DNA of 64,000 nucleotides, taken from NCBI RefSeq assembly GCF_025837095.1, contig NZ_CP107551.1:186001-250000 (forward strand). Direction: 5' to 3'. The notes under the pieces were generated by a model. That model searched no databases. It saw nothing but the letters and a program-made list of their open reading frames with translations, and had not been told where the DNA came from. This stretch comes from Rhodococcus sp. Z13 (GTDB taxonomy: Bacteria; Actinomycetota; Actinomycetes; Mycobacteriales; Mycobacteriaceae). Position numbers and translations under genes: made by a program. Positions 8,795-18,796 of this stretch are shown here, in pieces (within the stretch, counting starts at the first letter, position 1; every line of letters begins with the position of its first letter).

Positions 8795-11700
8795 ATGTCT
8801 GACACTGAAATGACCGTTGCGCAGCTGCGCGAATGGCTGCGTAACTGGATCGCCGACGCGACCGGTCAGCCGGTCTCCCAGATCTCGGACGACCGTCCGA
8901 TGGAGGAGTTCGGCCTGTCCTCCCGGGACGCCGTGGCGATGGCCGGTGAGATCGAGGAACTGCTCGGTGTCACCCTCAACGCGACGATCGCCTACCAGCA
9001 CCCGACGATCGCGTCGCTCGCGACGCGCATCATCGAGGGCGAGCCCGAGGCACCCGCCGACGACGACTCCGCGCTGTACCACGCGGGTGTGCCGTCGGGC
9101 TCGAAGGACATCGCCATCGTCGGCCTGTCCACCCGCTTCCCCGGGCACGTCGACACCCCGGAACAGATGTGGGACCTGCTCGCCTCCGGGCGCGACGGCA
9201 TCACCGACCTGCCCGAGGACCGCTGGGCGGAGTTCGACGCCGACCCCGCCATCCGGGAGTCGATCCGCAAGGCCAACACCAAGGGCGGCTACCTCGACGA
9301 CGTGAAGGGCTTCGACGCGGAGTTCTTCGCGATGTCGCCGCGCGAGGTCGAGATGGTCGACCCGCAGCAGCGCCTGGCGCTGGAGCTGACCTGGGAGGCG
9401 CTCGAGCACGCCCACATCCCGCCGAGCGAGCTCAAGGGCGGCTCGGTCGGTGTGTTCATCGGCAGCTCGGCCAGCGACTACATGCTGCTCGCCGTGGGCG
9501 ACCCGTCCGCGGCGCATCCCTACGCGCTCACCGGCACCTCCAGCGCGGTGATCGCCAACCGGGTGTCGTACTTCTACGACTTCCACGGCCCGTCCGTCAC
9601 CCTCGACACGGCGTGCTCGTCGTCGCTGGTCGCGGTGCACCAGGCCGTGCAGGCGCTGCGCAACGGTGAGGCCGACGTCGCGCTCGCCGGTGGCGTCAAC
9701 ATGCTGCTCGCCCCGGCCGGCACGCTCGGCTTCGACGAGCTCGGCGTGATGGCCCCCGACGGCCGCATCAAGGCGTTCTCCGCCGACGCGGACGGCATGA
9801 TCCGCGCCGAGGGCGGCGGTCTCGTCGTACTCAAGCGGCTCGAGGACGCCGAACGCGACGGCGACGACATCCTCGCGGTCATCGCCGGTTCGGCCGTCAA
9901 CCAGGACGGCCGCTCCAATGGTCTGGCCGCCCCCAACCCCGAGGCGCAGGTCGACGTGCTGCGTCGTGCCTACCGCGACGCGCAGATCCTGCCGTCCGGG
10001 GTCGACTACATCGAGGCGCACGGCACCGGCACGGTACTCGGCGACCCCATCGAGGCCGATGCGCTCGGCCGGGTCGTGGGCCGCGGCCGCGAGGCCGACA
10101 AGCCGGTGCTGCTCGGCTCCGCCAAGACCAACTTCGGTCACCTCGAGTCCGCCGCAGGCGCGGCCGGCCTGATCAAGGTCGTCCTCGCGATGCGCAACGA
10201 CCGGATCCCGCCGACGTTGAACTACACCGCGCCGAACCCGTACATCCCGTTCGACAGCGCCCACCTGCAGGTCGTCCCCGAGGGCGCCGAGTGGCCGCGC
10301 TACACCGGCCGGGCCGTCGCGGGTGTCTCCGGTTTCGGTTTCGGTGGCACCAACGCGCACGTGGTGGTCCGCGAGTACACCGGTCCGGAAGGTCAGGAGG
10401 CGTCCGAGGCCGAGGTCGAGGTCCTGCCCGAGACCCTCGAGGCCACCGAGACCACCGAGCCGGCCCGGGAGCTGCCGGTGCTGCTGGCCGTGTCGGGCCC
10501 GATGCCGTCGCGGCGCCGCCGTGCCGCCGCCGATCTCGCCGACTGGCTCGAGACCGAGAAGGGCAGCACGACCCCGCTGGCCGACGTCGCCCGCACCCTC
10601 GCCCGCCGCAACCACGGCCGTTCCCGCGCCGTCGTGATCGCGAGCACCCACGGTGAGGCCATCGCCGGGCTGCGCGCCGTCGCCGCCGGCAAGCCCGCCC
10701 AGGGTGTGTTCGTCGCCGACGCTCCCGCCGCGAAGGGCCCGGTGTGGGTGCTGTCCGGCTTCGGTGCCCAGCACCGCAAGATGGCCAAGCAGCTGTACCT
10801 GGAGAACCCGGTCTTCGCTGCGGCCGTCGACGAGGTCGACGAGCTGATCTACGACGAGTCGGGCTACTCCATGAAGGAGAAGTTCCTCGACGACGCCCAG
10901 AACTACGACGTCGAGACCGCCCAGGTCGGCATCTTCACCATCCAGATCGGCCTTGCCGCGCTGCTGCGCCACCACGGTGTCGAGCCCGCCGCGGTAGTCG
11001 GCCATTCGATGGGTGAGGCCGCCGGCGCCTACATCTCGGGCGGCCTGTCGCTCGAGGACGCCGTCCGCGTCATCTGCTCGCGCTCGCGTCTGATGGGCGA
11101 GGCCGAGTCCGGCCTGACCGGCGACGACATCCGCCTCATGGCGCTCGTCGAGTACAGCGCCGACGAGATCACCGGGGTGCTGCCGGACTTCCCGCAGCTC
11201 GAGGTGTGCGTCTACGCGGCCCCGACCCACACGGTCATCGGCGGCCCGCAGGAGCAGGTCAACGCCATCGTCGAGCGCGCCGAGGCCGAGGAGAAGTTCG
11301 CGCGGGTCCTGCAGACCAAGGGTGCGAGCCACACCTCGCAGGTCGATCCGATCCTCGGGGAGCTCGCCGCCGAACTCGCCGGCATCGAGCCGTACCGCCT
11401 GAAGGTCGACCTGTACTCGTCGGTCGACAAGGAGACGCTGTACCGCGCCGGCCACGAGGGCATCCACGGCGTCGAGTACTGGACCAAGGGCATGCGGCAC
11501 AGCGTGTACTTCACGCAGGCCATCCGCCAGGCCCTGTCCGACGGGCACACCACCTTCGTCGAGCTCAACGCCAACCCCGCGACGCTCATGTCGGTGGCGG
11601 CGACGGCCTTCGACGCCGGTGTGCAGGACGGCCAGTTCATCCAGACGCTCAAGCGCAAGGAGGACGAGTCCCTCGGCGTCCTCACCGCTCTCGCACAGCT

Positions 11701-13729
11701 TTACGTGCACGGCCACTCGGTGGACCTGAGGACGCTGCTGTCGGAGGGCGACTACGCCGATCTGCCGCGTACGGCCTTCCTCCGCAAGCCGTTCTGGGTC
11801 GAGGCCCGCATCGGCGGGGCCGGCAACGGCCGGGTGCCCGGCGCTCGCGTTGCGCTGCCGGACGGCCGGTACGCCTGGGAGGTGCAGGCCTCGGCCGTCA
11901 CCGACCCGTCCGAACTCGTCGTCGCGGCCGCCGCGCAGGTGCTGTCGGACGTCACGCTCACCGCGTCGATCCCGCACGCCGAGGTGCCCGCGGCCGGCAC
12001 CCTCACCACCACGCTCACCCGGCATCCGGGCGGCGCGTCGCTGCAGGTGCACGCCAACACCGGCGACGGCTTCACCCTGATCCACGAGGGTGTCGTCACC
12101 TCCGGTGAGCCGCTGCCCGCCCCGGTGGCCACGGTCGCCGCGAAGCCCGCGGCCGAGGTCGAGGAGCAGGCCGAGGTCACCGAGACCTTCGGCGACAAGT
12201 GGGATCCGGAGGGTTCACAGACCCTCGAGGAGCGGCTGACGCTGATCGTCGCCGAGTCCATGGGCTACGCGCCGGAGGACCTGCCGGCCGAGATCCCGCT
12301 CATCGAGCTGGGCCTGGACTCGCTGATGGCGGTGCGCATCAAGAACCGCGTCGAGTACGAGTTCGACATCCCACAGCTGCAGCTCGCGGCGGTCAAGGAC
12401 GCGAGCCTGCGCGACGTCGCGAAGTACCTGCGGTACGCGGTGGAGAACCGCGAGGAGGTCGCCAGGCTCGCCGAGCAGCAGGCCGCCGAGAAGGCCGCCG
12501 AACGCGCTGCAGCCGAGGACACCACCGACGAGCTGCCGCAGACCGAGGACACCACGGTCGTCGCGGAGGCCGAGAAGATCGTCGTCGAGGCGGAACGGGA
12601 AGAGGCGGCCCAGGACGCAGCGGCTCAGGAGAGCGAACAGGAGTCGACCGGTGTCGACGTCCCGCCGCGCGACGCCGCCGAACGCCTGACCTTCGCCTCC
12701 TGGGCCGTGGTCACCGGCAAATCGGCCAAGGGCATCTTCAACACGCTGCCGAAGCTCGACCGCGACGTCGCCGAGAAGCTCGCGGCCCGGCTGTCCGAGC
12801 GGGCGAACGGCGAGATCACCGTCGACGACGTGCTCGCCGCGACGACCATCGAGCAGCTCTCCGAGACCGTGCGTCAGCACCTCGAGTCCGCCGACCGCAT
12901 CGACGGCCTCGTGCGGGTCCTGCGGCCGCGGCCCGAGGGTTCGGACGCCGTGCCGGTGTTCGTCTTCCACCCGGCCGGTGGCTCGACCGTCGCGTACGAG
13001 CCGCTGCTGCGCCGCCTGCCCGCGACCACCCCGATGTACGGCTTCGAGCGCACCGAGGGCCCGATCGACACCCGCGCCCAGGTGTATCTGCCGCTCATCA
13101 AGGAGATCCAGGGCGACGGCCCGTACGTGCTGTGCGGCTGGTCGCTCGGCGGTGTGCTCGCCTACGCGGTGGCCCGGCTGCTGCGCGAGGAGGGCAAGGA
13201 CGTGCGCCTCGTCGGCCTCATCGACACCGTCATGGCGGGGGAGAAGGTCGAGGACACCCCGGACGAGATCCGTAAGCGCTGGCAGCGCTACTCGGCGTTC
13301 GCGAAGAAGACCTACGGCATCGACGCGCCGCTGCCCTACGACCTGCTGGCCGAGGCCGGCAGCGACGAGGAGCAGATCGGCATCCTGATGGGGCTGCTGG
13401 AGCTGAGCGGGGCGCAGATCCCCGGCGGCATCATCGAGCACCAGCGCACGTCGTGGCTCGACAACCGCGCCATCCAGACCGCGGAGCTGCTGCCCTACGA
13501 CGGCAAGGTCGTGCTGTACATGGCCGACAAGTACCACGACGACGCGATCGACCTCGAGCCGGCCTTCGGCACCCGGCAGCCCGACGGTGGGTGGGGTGAG
13601 GTCGTCGCGGATCTCGAGGTCGTGCACGTCGGCGGTGATCACCTGCAGATCGTCGACGAACCGTACATCTCGAAGGTGGGGGAAGACCTGTCCCGCAAGC
13701 TGGCCGATATCGAGGCCTCGAGGAGCTGA
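8795..13729 (+). CDS. pks13: Polyketide synthase Pks13 (mycolate condensase)
   Basis: Pks13 condenses the meromycolyl chain with a carboxylated C22-C26 acyl chain to make the alpha-alkyl beta-ketoacid precursor of mycolic acids, then transfers it to trehalose. The 1644-residue protein has the full ACP-KS-AT-ACP-TE order. The first ACP has Ser43 in EFGLSSRD. The ketosynthase has Cys274 in DTACSSS with EAHGTGT and NFGHLES histidines. The acyltransferase has Ser738 in GHSMGEA. The second ACP has Ser1176 in LGLDSLMA. The thioesterase has Ser1450 in GWSLGG. An Ala/Glu-rich linker separates the second ACP from the thioesterase. The ATG at 8795 gives MSDTEMTV; a TTG one codon earlier is less likely. 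It is co-oriented with fadD32 and accD4. Confidence 0.97.
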   Translation: MSDTEMTVAQLREWLRNWIADATGQPVSQISDDRPMEEFGLSSRDAVAMAGEIEELLGVTLNATIAYQHPTIASLATRIIEGEPEAPADDDSALYHAGVPSGSKDIAIVGLSTRFPGHVDTPEQMWDLLASGRDGITDLPEDRWAEFDADPAIRESIRKANTKGGYLDDVKGFDAEFFAMSPREVEMVDPQQRLALELTWEALEHAHIPPSELKGGSVGVFIGSSASDYMLLAVGDPSAAHPYALTGTSSAVIANRVSYFYDFHGPSVTLDTACSSSLVAVHQAVQALRNGEADVALAGGVNMLLAPAGTLGFDELGVMAPDGRIKAFSADADGMIRAEGGGLVVLKRLEDAERDGDDILAVIAGSAVNQDGRSNGLAAPNPEAQVDVLRRAYRDAQILPSGVDYIEAHGTGTVLGDPIEADALGRVVGRGREADKPVLLGSAKTNFGHLESAAGAAGLIKVVLAMRNDRIPPTLNYTAPNPYIPFDSAHLQVVPEGAEWPRYTGRAVAGVSGFGFGGTNAHVVVREYTGPEGQEASEAEVEVLPETLEATETTEPARELPVLLAVSGPMPSRRRRAAADLADWLETEKGSTTPLADVARTLARRNHGRSRAVVIASTHGEAIAGLRAVAAGKPAQGVFVADAPAAKGPVWVLSGFGAQHRKMAKQLYLENPVFAAAVDEVDELIYDESGYSMKEKFLDDAQNYDVETAQVGIFTIQIGLAALLRHHGVEPAAVVGHSMGEAAGAYISGGLSLEDAVRVICSRSRLMGEAESGLTGDDIRLMALVEYSADEITGVLPDFPQLEVCVYAAPTHTVIGGPQEQVNAIVERAEAEEKFARVLQTKGASHTSQVDPILGELAAELAGIEPYRLKVDLYSSVDKETLYRAGHEGIHGVEYWTKGMRHSVYFTQAIRQALSDGHTTFVELNANPATLMSVAATAFDAGVQDGQFIQTLKRKEDESLGVLTALAQLYVHGHSVDLRTLLSEGDYADLPRTAFLRKPFWVEARIGGAGNGRVPGARVALPDGRYAWEVQASAVTDPSELVVAAAAQVLSDVTLTASIPHAEVPAAGTLTTTLTRHPGGASLQVHANTGDGFTLIHEGVVTSGEPLPAPVATVAAKPAAEVEEQAEVTETFGDKWDPEGSQTLEERLTLIVAESMGYAPEDLPAEIPLIELGLDSLMAVRIKNRVEYEFDIPQLQLAAVKDASLRDVAKYLRYAVENREEVARLAEQQAAEKAAERAAAEDTTDELPQTEDTTVVAEAEKIVVEAEREEAAQDAAAQESEQESTGVDVPPRDAAERLTFASWAVVTGKSAKGIFNTLPKLDRDVAEKLAARLSERANGEITVDDVLAATTIEQLSETVRQHLESADRIDGLVRVLRPRPEGSDAVPVFVFHPAGGSTVAYEPLLRRLPATTPMYGFERTEGPIDTRAQVYLPLIKEIQGDGPYVLCGWSLGGVLAYAVARLLREEGKDVRLVGLIDTVMAGEKVEDTPDEIRKRWQRYSAFAKKTYGIDAPLPYDLLAEAGSDEEQIGILMGLLELSGAQIPGGIIEHQRTSWLDNRAIQTAELLPYDGKVVLYMADKYHDDAIDLEPAFGTRQPDGGWGEVVADLEVVHVGGDHLQIVDEPYISKVGEDLSRKLADIEASRS

Positions 13730-13736
13730 ACTGGTA

Positions 13737-15278
13737 GTGAGCACCACGGCACAGAAGCTGGCCGAGCTGCGCGAGAAGTTGGAGCTGGCGAAGGAACCCG
13801 CGGGTGAAGCCGCCGTCGCCAAGCGCGCGAAGAAGGGCATTCCCAGCGCCCGCGACCGCATCGACATGCTGCTCGACAAGGGCAGCTTCGTCGAGATCGG
13901 CGCGCTGATGAAGACCCCCGGCCGCGAGGACGCGATGTACGGCGACGGCGTCGTGGTCGGCCACGGCACCGTCGACGGCCGTCCGGTCGCGGTGTTCTCC
14001 CACGACCAGACCGTCTTCGGCGGAAGCGTCGGCGAGATGTTCGGCCGCAAGGTCGCCGCGGTCCTCGACTTCGCCCTCAAGATCGGCTGCCCGGTCATCG
14101 GCATCAACGACTCCGGCGGCGCCCGCGTGCAGGACGCCGTCACCTCCCTCGCCTGGTACGGCGAGATCGGCAAGCGTCACGAGCCGCTGTCGGGTCTGTG
14201 CCCGCAGATCTCCGTGATCGTCGGCAAGTGCGCCGGCGGCGCGGTGTACGCACCGATCAACACCGACGTCGTGGTCGCCACCGAAGAGGCGTACATGTTC
14301 GTCACCGGCCCGGACGTCATCAAGGCGGTCACCGGTGAGAACGTCAGCCTCGACGAGCTCGGTGGTGCCCGCAAGCAGGCCGAGTACGGCAACGTGCACC
14401 ACGTCGCGCCGGACGAGAAGGCCGCCTTCGAGTGGGTGCGGCAGTACCTGAGCTACATGCCGTCCAACGCCCAGGAGAAGCCGCCGATCATCAATCCCGG
14501 TCTCGAACCGGAGATCACCCCCGACGATCTGTCGCTGGACACGTTCATGCCGGACGCCGACAACTCCGGCTACGACATGCACGACATCCTGCTCAAGATC
14601 TTCGACGACGGCGACTTCTTCGAGATCCGCGGGCAGGTCGCGCCGAACATCATCACCGGCTACGCCCGCGTCGACGGCCGTCCGGTGGGTGTGGTCGCGA
14701 ACCAGCCGCTGTACCTGTCGGGTGCGCTCGACGCAGCGGCCGCCGACAAGGCCGCCCACTTCGTGCGCGTGTGCGACGCCTACGACATCCCGCTGGTGTT
14801 CGTCGTCGACACCCCCGGCTTCCTGCCCGGTGTCGAGCAGGAGAAGGTCGGCGTCATCAAGCGCGGTGGCCGGTTCCTGTTCTCGTACGTCGAGGCGTCG
14901 GTCCCGAAGGTCACCGTCGTGGTGCGCAAGGCCTACGGCGGCGGTTACGCCGTGATGGGCTCGAAGCAGCTCGGCGCCGACATCAACTTCGCATGGCCCA
15001 CCGCCCGCATCGCGGTGATGGGCGCGGAGTCCGCCGTCGCGGTCATCGGCCGCCGGCAGATCGAGGCCGCCGGGGAGAACGCCCCCGCGGTGCGTCAGCA
15101 GCTCATCAACTTCTACAACGAGCACGTGGCGACGCCGTACATCGCGGCCGAGCGCGGTTACGTCGACGCGGTGATCGAGCCGTCGACCACCCGCCTCGAG
15201 ATCCGCAAGGCGCTCACCATCCTGCGCGACAAGCAGGTCTTCAAGAACCCGCGCAAGCACCACCTGCTGCCGCTGTAG
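13737..15278 (+). CDS. accD4: Acyl-CoA carboxylase carboxyltransferase subunit AccD4
   Basis: AccD4 is the carboxyltransferase beta subunit that, with AccA3, AccD5 and AccE5 in mycobacteria, carboxylates the C24-C26 acyl-CoA extender used by Pks13. The 513-residue protein carries the two crotonase-like halves of this family. Glycine-rich CoA and biotin oxyanion segments are seen at [11 protein letters not shown] and [13 protein letters not shown], plus DTPGFLPG. The GTG at 13737 is used as start: AGGAG lies 11 nt upstream and the protein then begins [11 protein letters not shown], as expected. It starts 7 bp after pks13, so FadD32, Pks13 and AccD4 form one functional operon. Confidence 0.95.
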   Translation: MSTTAQKLAELREKLELAKEPAGEAAVAKRAKKGIPSARDRIDMLLDKGSFVEIGALMKTPGREDAMYGDGVVVGHGTVDGRPVAVFSHDQTVFGGSVGEMFGRKVAAVLDFALKIGCPVIGINDSGGARVQDAVTSLAWYGEIGKRHEPLSGLCPQISVIVGKCAGGAVYAPINTDVVVATEEAYMFVTGPDVIKAVTGENVSLDELGGARKQAEYGNVHHVAPDEKAAFEWVRQYLSYMPSNAQEKPPIINPGLEPEITPDDLSLDTFMPDADNSGYDMHDILLKIFDDGDFFEIRGQVAPNIITGYARVDGRPVGVVANQPLYLSGALDAAAADKAAHFVRVCDAYDIPLVFVVDTPGFLPGVEQEKVGVIKRGGRFLFSYVEASVPKVTVVVRKAYGGGYAVMGSKQLGADINFAWPTARIAVMGAESAVAVIGRRQIEAAGENAPAVRQQLINFYNEHVATPYIAAERGYVDAVIEPSTTRLEIRKALTILRDKQVFKNPRKHHLLPL

Positions 15279-15295
15279 AGCAGACCGCTGTAGAG

Positions 15296-15333
15296 AAGGG
15301 CCCGTGCACGGTACTCCGTGCACGGGCCCTTAC
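15296..15333. terminator. Bidirectional hairpin terminator between accD4 and emb
   Basis: A perfect 16-bp inverted repeat (15296-15311 with 15316-15331) has a TACT loop. It lies between the convergent accD4 (+) and emb (-) genes and can serve both strands. Just before it the bases CCGCTGTAGAG, containing the accD4 stop, occur twice. Confidence 0.85.
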
Positions 15334-15443
15334 GCGTACGCCTCCGGTGTGGACGGGAAACGAGCGGGCCGCCGCGCGGTCTCCCGCACGGCGGCCCGGC
15401 CGTCGCTCTTCGTGGATCCGGTTCGGCTATCCGCGGATCCGGC

Positions 15444-18400
15444 TCACTCGTAGACCCGCATCGGTGCGGGCTTCCACAGACCCGAGTGCGTGACCTCGGT
15501 GGTGGTCAGCTCGGCCGGCTTCGCGTTCGGGTAGTACCGCACGTAACGCTCGACCGAACCCCAGTCGCGTGCCCAGTCGTTCTCGAGATAGGTCGGCACC
15601 TGCTCGGGCCGGGCGAGGACCTCGGTGAAGCCGAGGGGGCCACCGTTCTCGGCCGCCTGCCAGGTATCGGTGGACGACACCGCGAGCGGACGGTCCGGCA
15701 GCACGCGGTAGTTCGGCATCTCCGCCACACCGGCCCAGTGGTCGAACGGCCGCTGGCACGGGAACTGCAGGCCCACGGCCCAGTCCAGCAGCAGCGGCTG
15801 CTCGGAGCCGAGCTCGTCGTCGAGCCGCTCGAGCGTGGGCACCCGCGGCGGCGTGAACGCCAGCCACTGGTCGCCGGTCAGGTTCGGATCGTTGGCGACG
15901 ATGCGGACGGCGTCGATGTCGTCGGGCAGGTCCGCGAGCGGGATGCGCAGGTTCCGCCAGGACGGCGCCGGGCCGATGTCGCGGGGCAGGTAGGTGCCTT
16001 TCGCTTCGACGCTGCCGTCGGGCTGCCGGGTGCCGTATTCGAGCAGCAGCGACTGCCCGTAGGTGAGGGCGCCGGTGTCGTCGTACGACCAGATGCGGCC
16101 CGCCGCGGAGATGACGATCAGCGGGGTGTCCTCGGTGACCTCCGGCAGGGCATACCAGCTCGAGGTGAGCGCGGCGGGTTCCTGCACGCCTTCCTGGTAG
16201 CTGCCGAGCACCGGGGTGACGGCCGGGTCGAGCCCGAACGGCAGTTTCACGGTGCTGCCGTTGACGGTCTGCTCACCGGAGCCGCCGGTGGTGCCGCCGC
16301 CGGCGCCGGTCTCGAAGGTCGGGCCGACACTCTGGTTGTCGGTGTTGCCCTGGCCCGGCTTGACCTCGACGTAGTCGGCGGTCAGGTCGGACGGAACCCC
16401 GTCGGGGGTGAATCCGCGCGGCGCCGCGCCGGCGAGCGCGTCGCCGTTCGCCGGCGGGTTGCCCGGATCGATGATCGGTTCGAGGCGGCCCTGGTTCGGG
16501 TCGCTCTCGACGAGCACGTCGTTGGCGAGCCCACAGGTCTGGCCGGCGAGGGCTCCGATGTTGGACCGGGCCAGCGAGTAGGCCGGGTACTGCGAGACGG
16601 CGCCCTTGAGCAGCGACAGCACCTCGAACAGCACCATGATCGCGGCGACCGCGGTGAGCGGCGCGGCGGCCAACTTGCGGATACGCCGCCCCTTCTTCGT
16701 CTCCGGCGATTCCGGCGGCGGGGCGTAACCCTCCCGCAGGTACTGCCAGGCGACGAGCACCAGGGCGAGGCCGAACAGGACCAGGAACAGCGAGCTGGAC
16801 TGGTAGCCGCTCAGCGACACCGTCTTGTCGAACCACGGCACGCCGTAGCTCGAGACGTACCACCAGCCGTTGATGCCGGCGAACGAGACGGCCAGCACGA
16901 ACAACAGCCCGGCCAGGAAGATGGTGCGGTTGCGCCGCGACCGCAGTGCGCTCGCCGAGACCAGGACCGCGGTGACGGTGGCCAGCGACCCGGCGATGCC
17001 CGCGTACGCCCCGAAGTGGTGGGTCCACTTCGTGGGGTTGAACATCATGAAGAAGATCGTGCCGAAGACGATGCCGAGCAGACGCCAGGTCGGGCTCACC
17101 GCGACTCCCGGGATGCGGCGGCGGCGCAGCAGCACGAACAGCGTCGTGAACAGGCACAGCAGCATCGTGAGGAAGGCGAACCGGCGGGCCAGGGAGCCGT
17201 CGACGGTCTGCACCATCAGGTAGTAGTAGCGGAGGAAGTCGTTCCACCACTCCTCGTTGGGGCCGATGATGGTGCGCACGCGGGTGGCCTCGAGCACCGC
17301 CGCGAGGGTCTGGTCCGAGAACACCACCACGAGCACGAGCACCCCGGCCGCGCCGATCGGCGCGAGCAGTGGCAACGTGCCCACTTCGCGGTGCCGGCGC
17401 ACGATGATGCGGGTCATCGGGCGGATACCGGCGATCAGCGCCGCCACACACATCAGGCCCGTCGGGGCCGCGGCCAGCGTGAACGCACCGATGATCACGG
17501 CGGTGGCGGCGGGCAGCAACCGGCCCGTCGCGATGGCCCGTTCGATCGAGCACCAGGTCAGCAGCGCACCGAGCGCGACGATCGGCTCGGGCCGCAGACC
17601 GTTGTTGTAGGGCAGCCAGAAGGCGAGGAAGACCAGGCCGCCGGTCCACAGCGCGATGCGGTTGGTGCGCACCGCCCGGCCGAGTCGGGGCACCACCTCG
17701 CGGCTGATGACCATCCAGCACAGAATCCCGGCGATCAGCGCGGGGATGCGCATCCAGGGGCTGGCCGTGGAGATCTTCGCGAACGCCGCGAGCACGTCGT
17801 AGTACCAGCCGAAGGGCGCCTCCGGCACACCGAACCACCGGAAGTAGTTGGCCATGTAGCCGGACTGTTCCGACGCCCGCGCCATCGTCAGCAGGTAGCC
17901 GTCGTCCGAGGTGTTGGCGCCGAAGAAGTGCCAGCCGATCAGGGTGGCGACCACGACGGCGTCGACGGCGGTGAACTTCCACCAGCGGGCCGGCAGGAAG
18001 CGGCGGTGGCCGCGGCCGTCGGTGCCGTCGAGCTTGGCCAGCGCGCCGAGCGCCAGCGCGGTGGACAGCACCGCGAGGATCATCGCGAGCGACTTGACCA
18101 GCGTCGGCGACGAGGTGAACCGCGAGTCGACGTCGACGACGACCTCGAGCCCCGGAACGGCCGAGGGCAGGTCGCTGAACACGCCCACCACGAGCGGCCG
18201 CAGGTCGCCGGTGAGCTCACCGGCGCGCGGGTTGCCGTTCTCGTCGGTCAGGCCGACGAACTCGGCGACGGTGCGGTCGGAATCCGAGAGGATCAGCAGT
18301 TCGCTGCAGGCACCGGACTCGACCTCGCTGCGCGGCGCGGTCGCGACCACCACGTTGCGGTCGAGGACGTCGACGTTCTCCGCACCCACCCGCACGAACA

Positions 18401-18752
18401 TGCCGTTGAGCGCGGCGTCGCGTCCGCTCGAGGGGGCGGTGGCCAGCAGCATGCCACCCTCGGCGGGCATGTCCGCGACCGCAGCGCACGGCATGGTGGC
18501 GCTGAACTGCAGGGGCACCTGCGCCATCAGCGGCATCTCGACGTCCGTGGCCGCGGGATCCTGCGGCCAGGTCATGGTCGCTTCGGTCACCCGCACCGGG
18601 AGGAACGGGGTGGCCAGGGCCAGCACCATGCCGAGCAGGCCGGCGACGACGGCGACGAGCCGTGCGGTCCGGTACCGAGAGCGAAGGTCCTCGCCCACGA
18701 TCCGGGGACCGGTCGTACTGGGCGCGGGTGAGGTCGTCACGTCGTCGGGCAC
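15444..18752 (-). CDS. Emb-family arabinosyltransferase, downstream copy
   Basis: This is a 1102-residue GT-C membrane arabinosyltransferase that uses decaprenyl-phosphoryl-arabinose to extend arabinan. An N-terminal transmembrane segment (RTARLVAVVAGLLGMVLALA) precedes a periplasmic jelly-roll-like domain. A cluster of about a dozen membrane helices (about residues 220-700) carries the catalytic loop TSDDGYLLTMARASEQSGYM, which also lies in the ethambutol-relevant region of Emb proteins. A large C-terminal carbohydrate-binding domain follows (NGSTVKLPFGLDP, SAWRNLR-like and SGLWKPAPMRVYE motifs). The GTG start at 18752 sits 8 nt after a TACCAT -10 element. It lies 44 bp downstream of its paralogue. 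Both copies look EmbC-like in the loop, so no A/B/C letter is assigned. Confidence 0.92.
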   Translation of the reverse strand: MPDDVTTSPAPSTTGPRIVGEDLRSRYRTARLVAVVAGLLGMVLALATPFLPVRVTEATMTWPQDPAATDVEMPLMAQVPLQFSATMPCAAVADMPAEGGMLLATAPSSGRDAALNGMFVRVGAENVDVLDRNVVVATAPRSEVESGACSELLILSDSDRTVAEFVGLTDENGNPRAGELTGDLRPLVVGVFSDLPSAVPGLEVVVDVDSRFTSSPTLVKSLAMILAVLSTALALGALAKLDGTDGRGHRRFLPARWWKFTAVDAVVVATLIGWHFFGANTSDDGYLLTMARASEQSGYMANYFRWFGVPEAPFGWYYDVLAAFAKISTASPWMRIPALIAGILCWMVISREVVPRLGRAVRTNRIALWTGGLVFLAFWLPYNNGLRPEPIVALGALLTWCSIERAIATGRLLPAATAVIIGAFTLAAAPTGLMCVAALIAGIRPMTRIIVRRHREVGTLPLLAPIGAAGVLVLVVVFSDQTLAAVLEATRVRTIIGPNEEWWNDFLRYYYLMVQTVDGSLARRFAFLTMLLCLFTTLFVLLRRRRIPGVAVSPTWRLLGIVFGTIFFMMFNPTKWTHHFGAYAGIAGSLATVTAVLVSASALRSRRNRTIFLAGLLFVLAVSFAGINGWWYVSSYGVPWFDKTVSLSGYQSSSLFLVLFGLALVLVAWQYLREGYAPPPESPETKKGRRIRKLAAAPLTAVAAIMVLFEVLSLLKGAVSQYPAYSLARSNIGALAGQTCGLANDVLVESDPNQGRLEPIIDPGNPPANGDALAGAAPRGFTPDGVPSDLTADYVEVKPGQGNTDNQSVGPTFETGAGGGTTGGSGEQTVNGSTVKLPFGLDPAVTPVLGSYQEGVQEPAALTSSWYALPEVTEDTPLIVISAAGRIWSYDDTGALTYGQSLLLEYGTRQPDGSVEAKGTYLPRDIGPAPSWRNLRIPLADLPDDIDAVRIVANDPNLTGDQWLAFTPPRVPTLERLDDELGSEQPLLLDWAVGLQFPCQRPFDHWAGVAEMPNYRVLPDRPLAVSSTDTWQAAENGGPLGFTEVLARPEQVPTYLENDWARDWGSVERYVRYYPNAKPAELTTTEVTHSGLWKPAPMRVYE

Positions 18753-18760
18753 GGGAGTCG

Positions 18761-18766
18761 ATGGTA
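18761..18766 (-). promoter_or_regulatory. -10 element for the downstream emb gene (leaderless type)
   Basis: TACCAT on the minus strand ends 8 nt before the GTG at 18752, with no ribosome-binding sequence between. This fits a transcript beginning at the start codon. Confidence 0.4.
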
Positions 18767-18796
18767 TCCGTCGACCTGCTGTGACGGGACACGCCC

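Noticed and set aside
8612-12085. A 1157-codon open frame on the minus strand across pks13
   Set aside because: It is antisense to the clearly domain-complete pks13, has no recognisable domain, and is rich in Arg, Val and Gly as expected of a GC-rich shadow frame.
15318-18731. A 1137-codon open frame on the plus strand opposite the downstream emb gene
   Set aside because: The emb protein on the minus strand has all family motifs. This frame is a low-complexity His/Arg/Gln-rich shadow.
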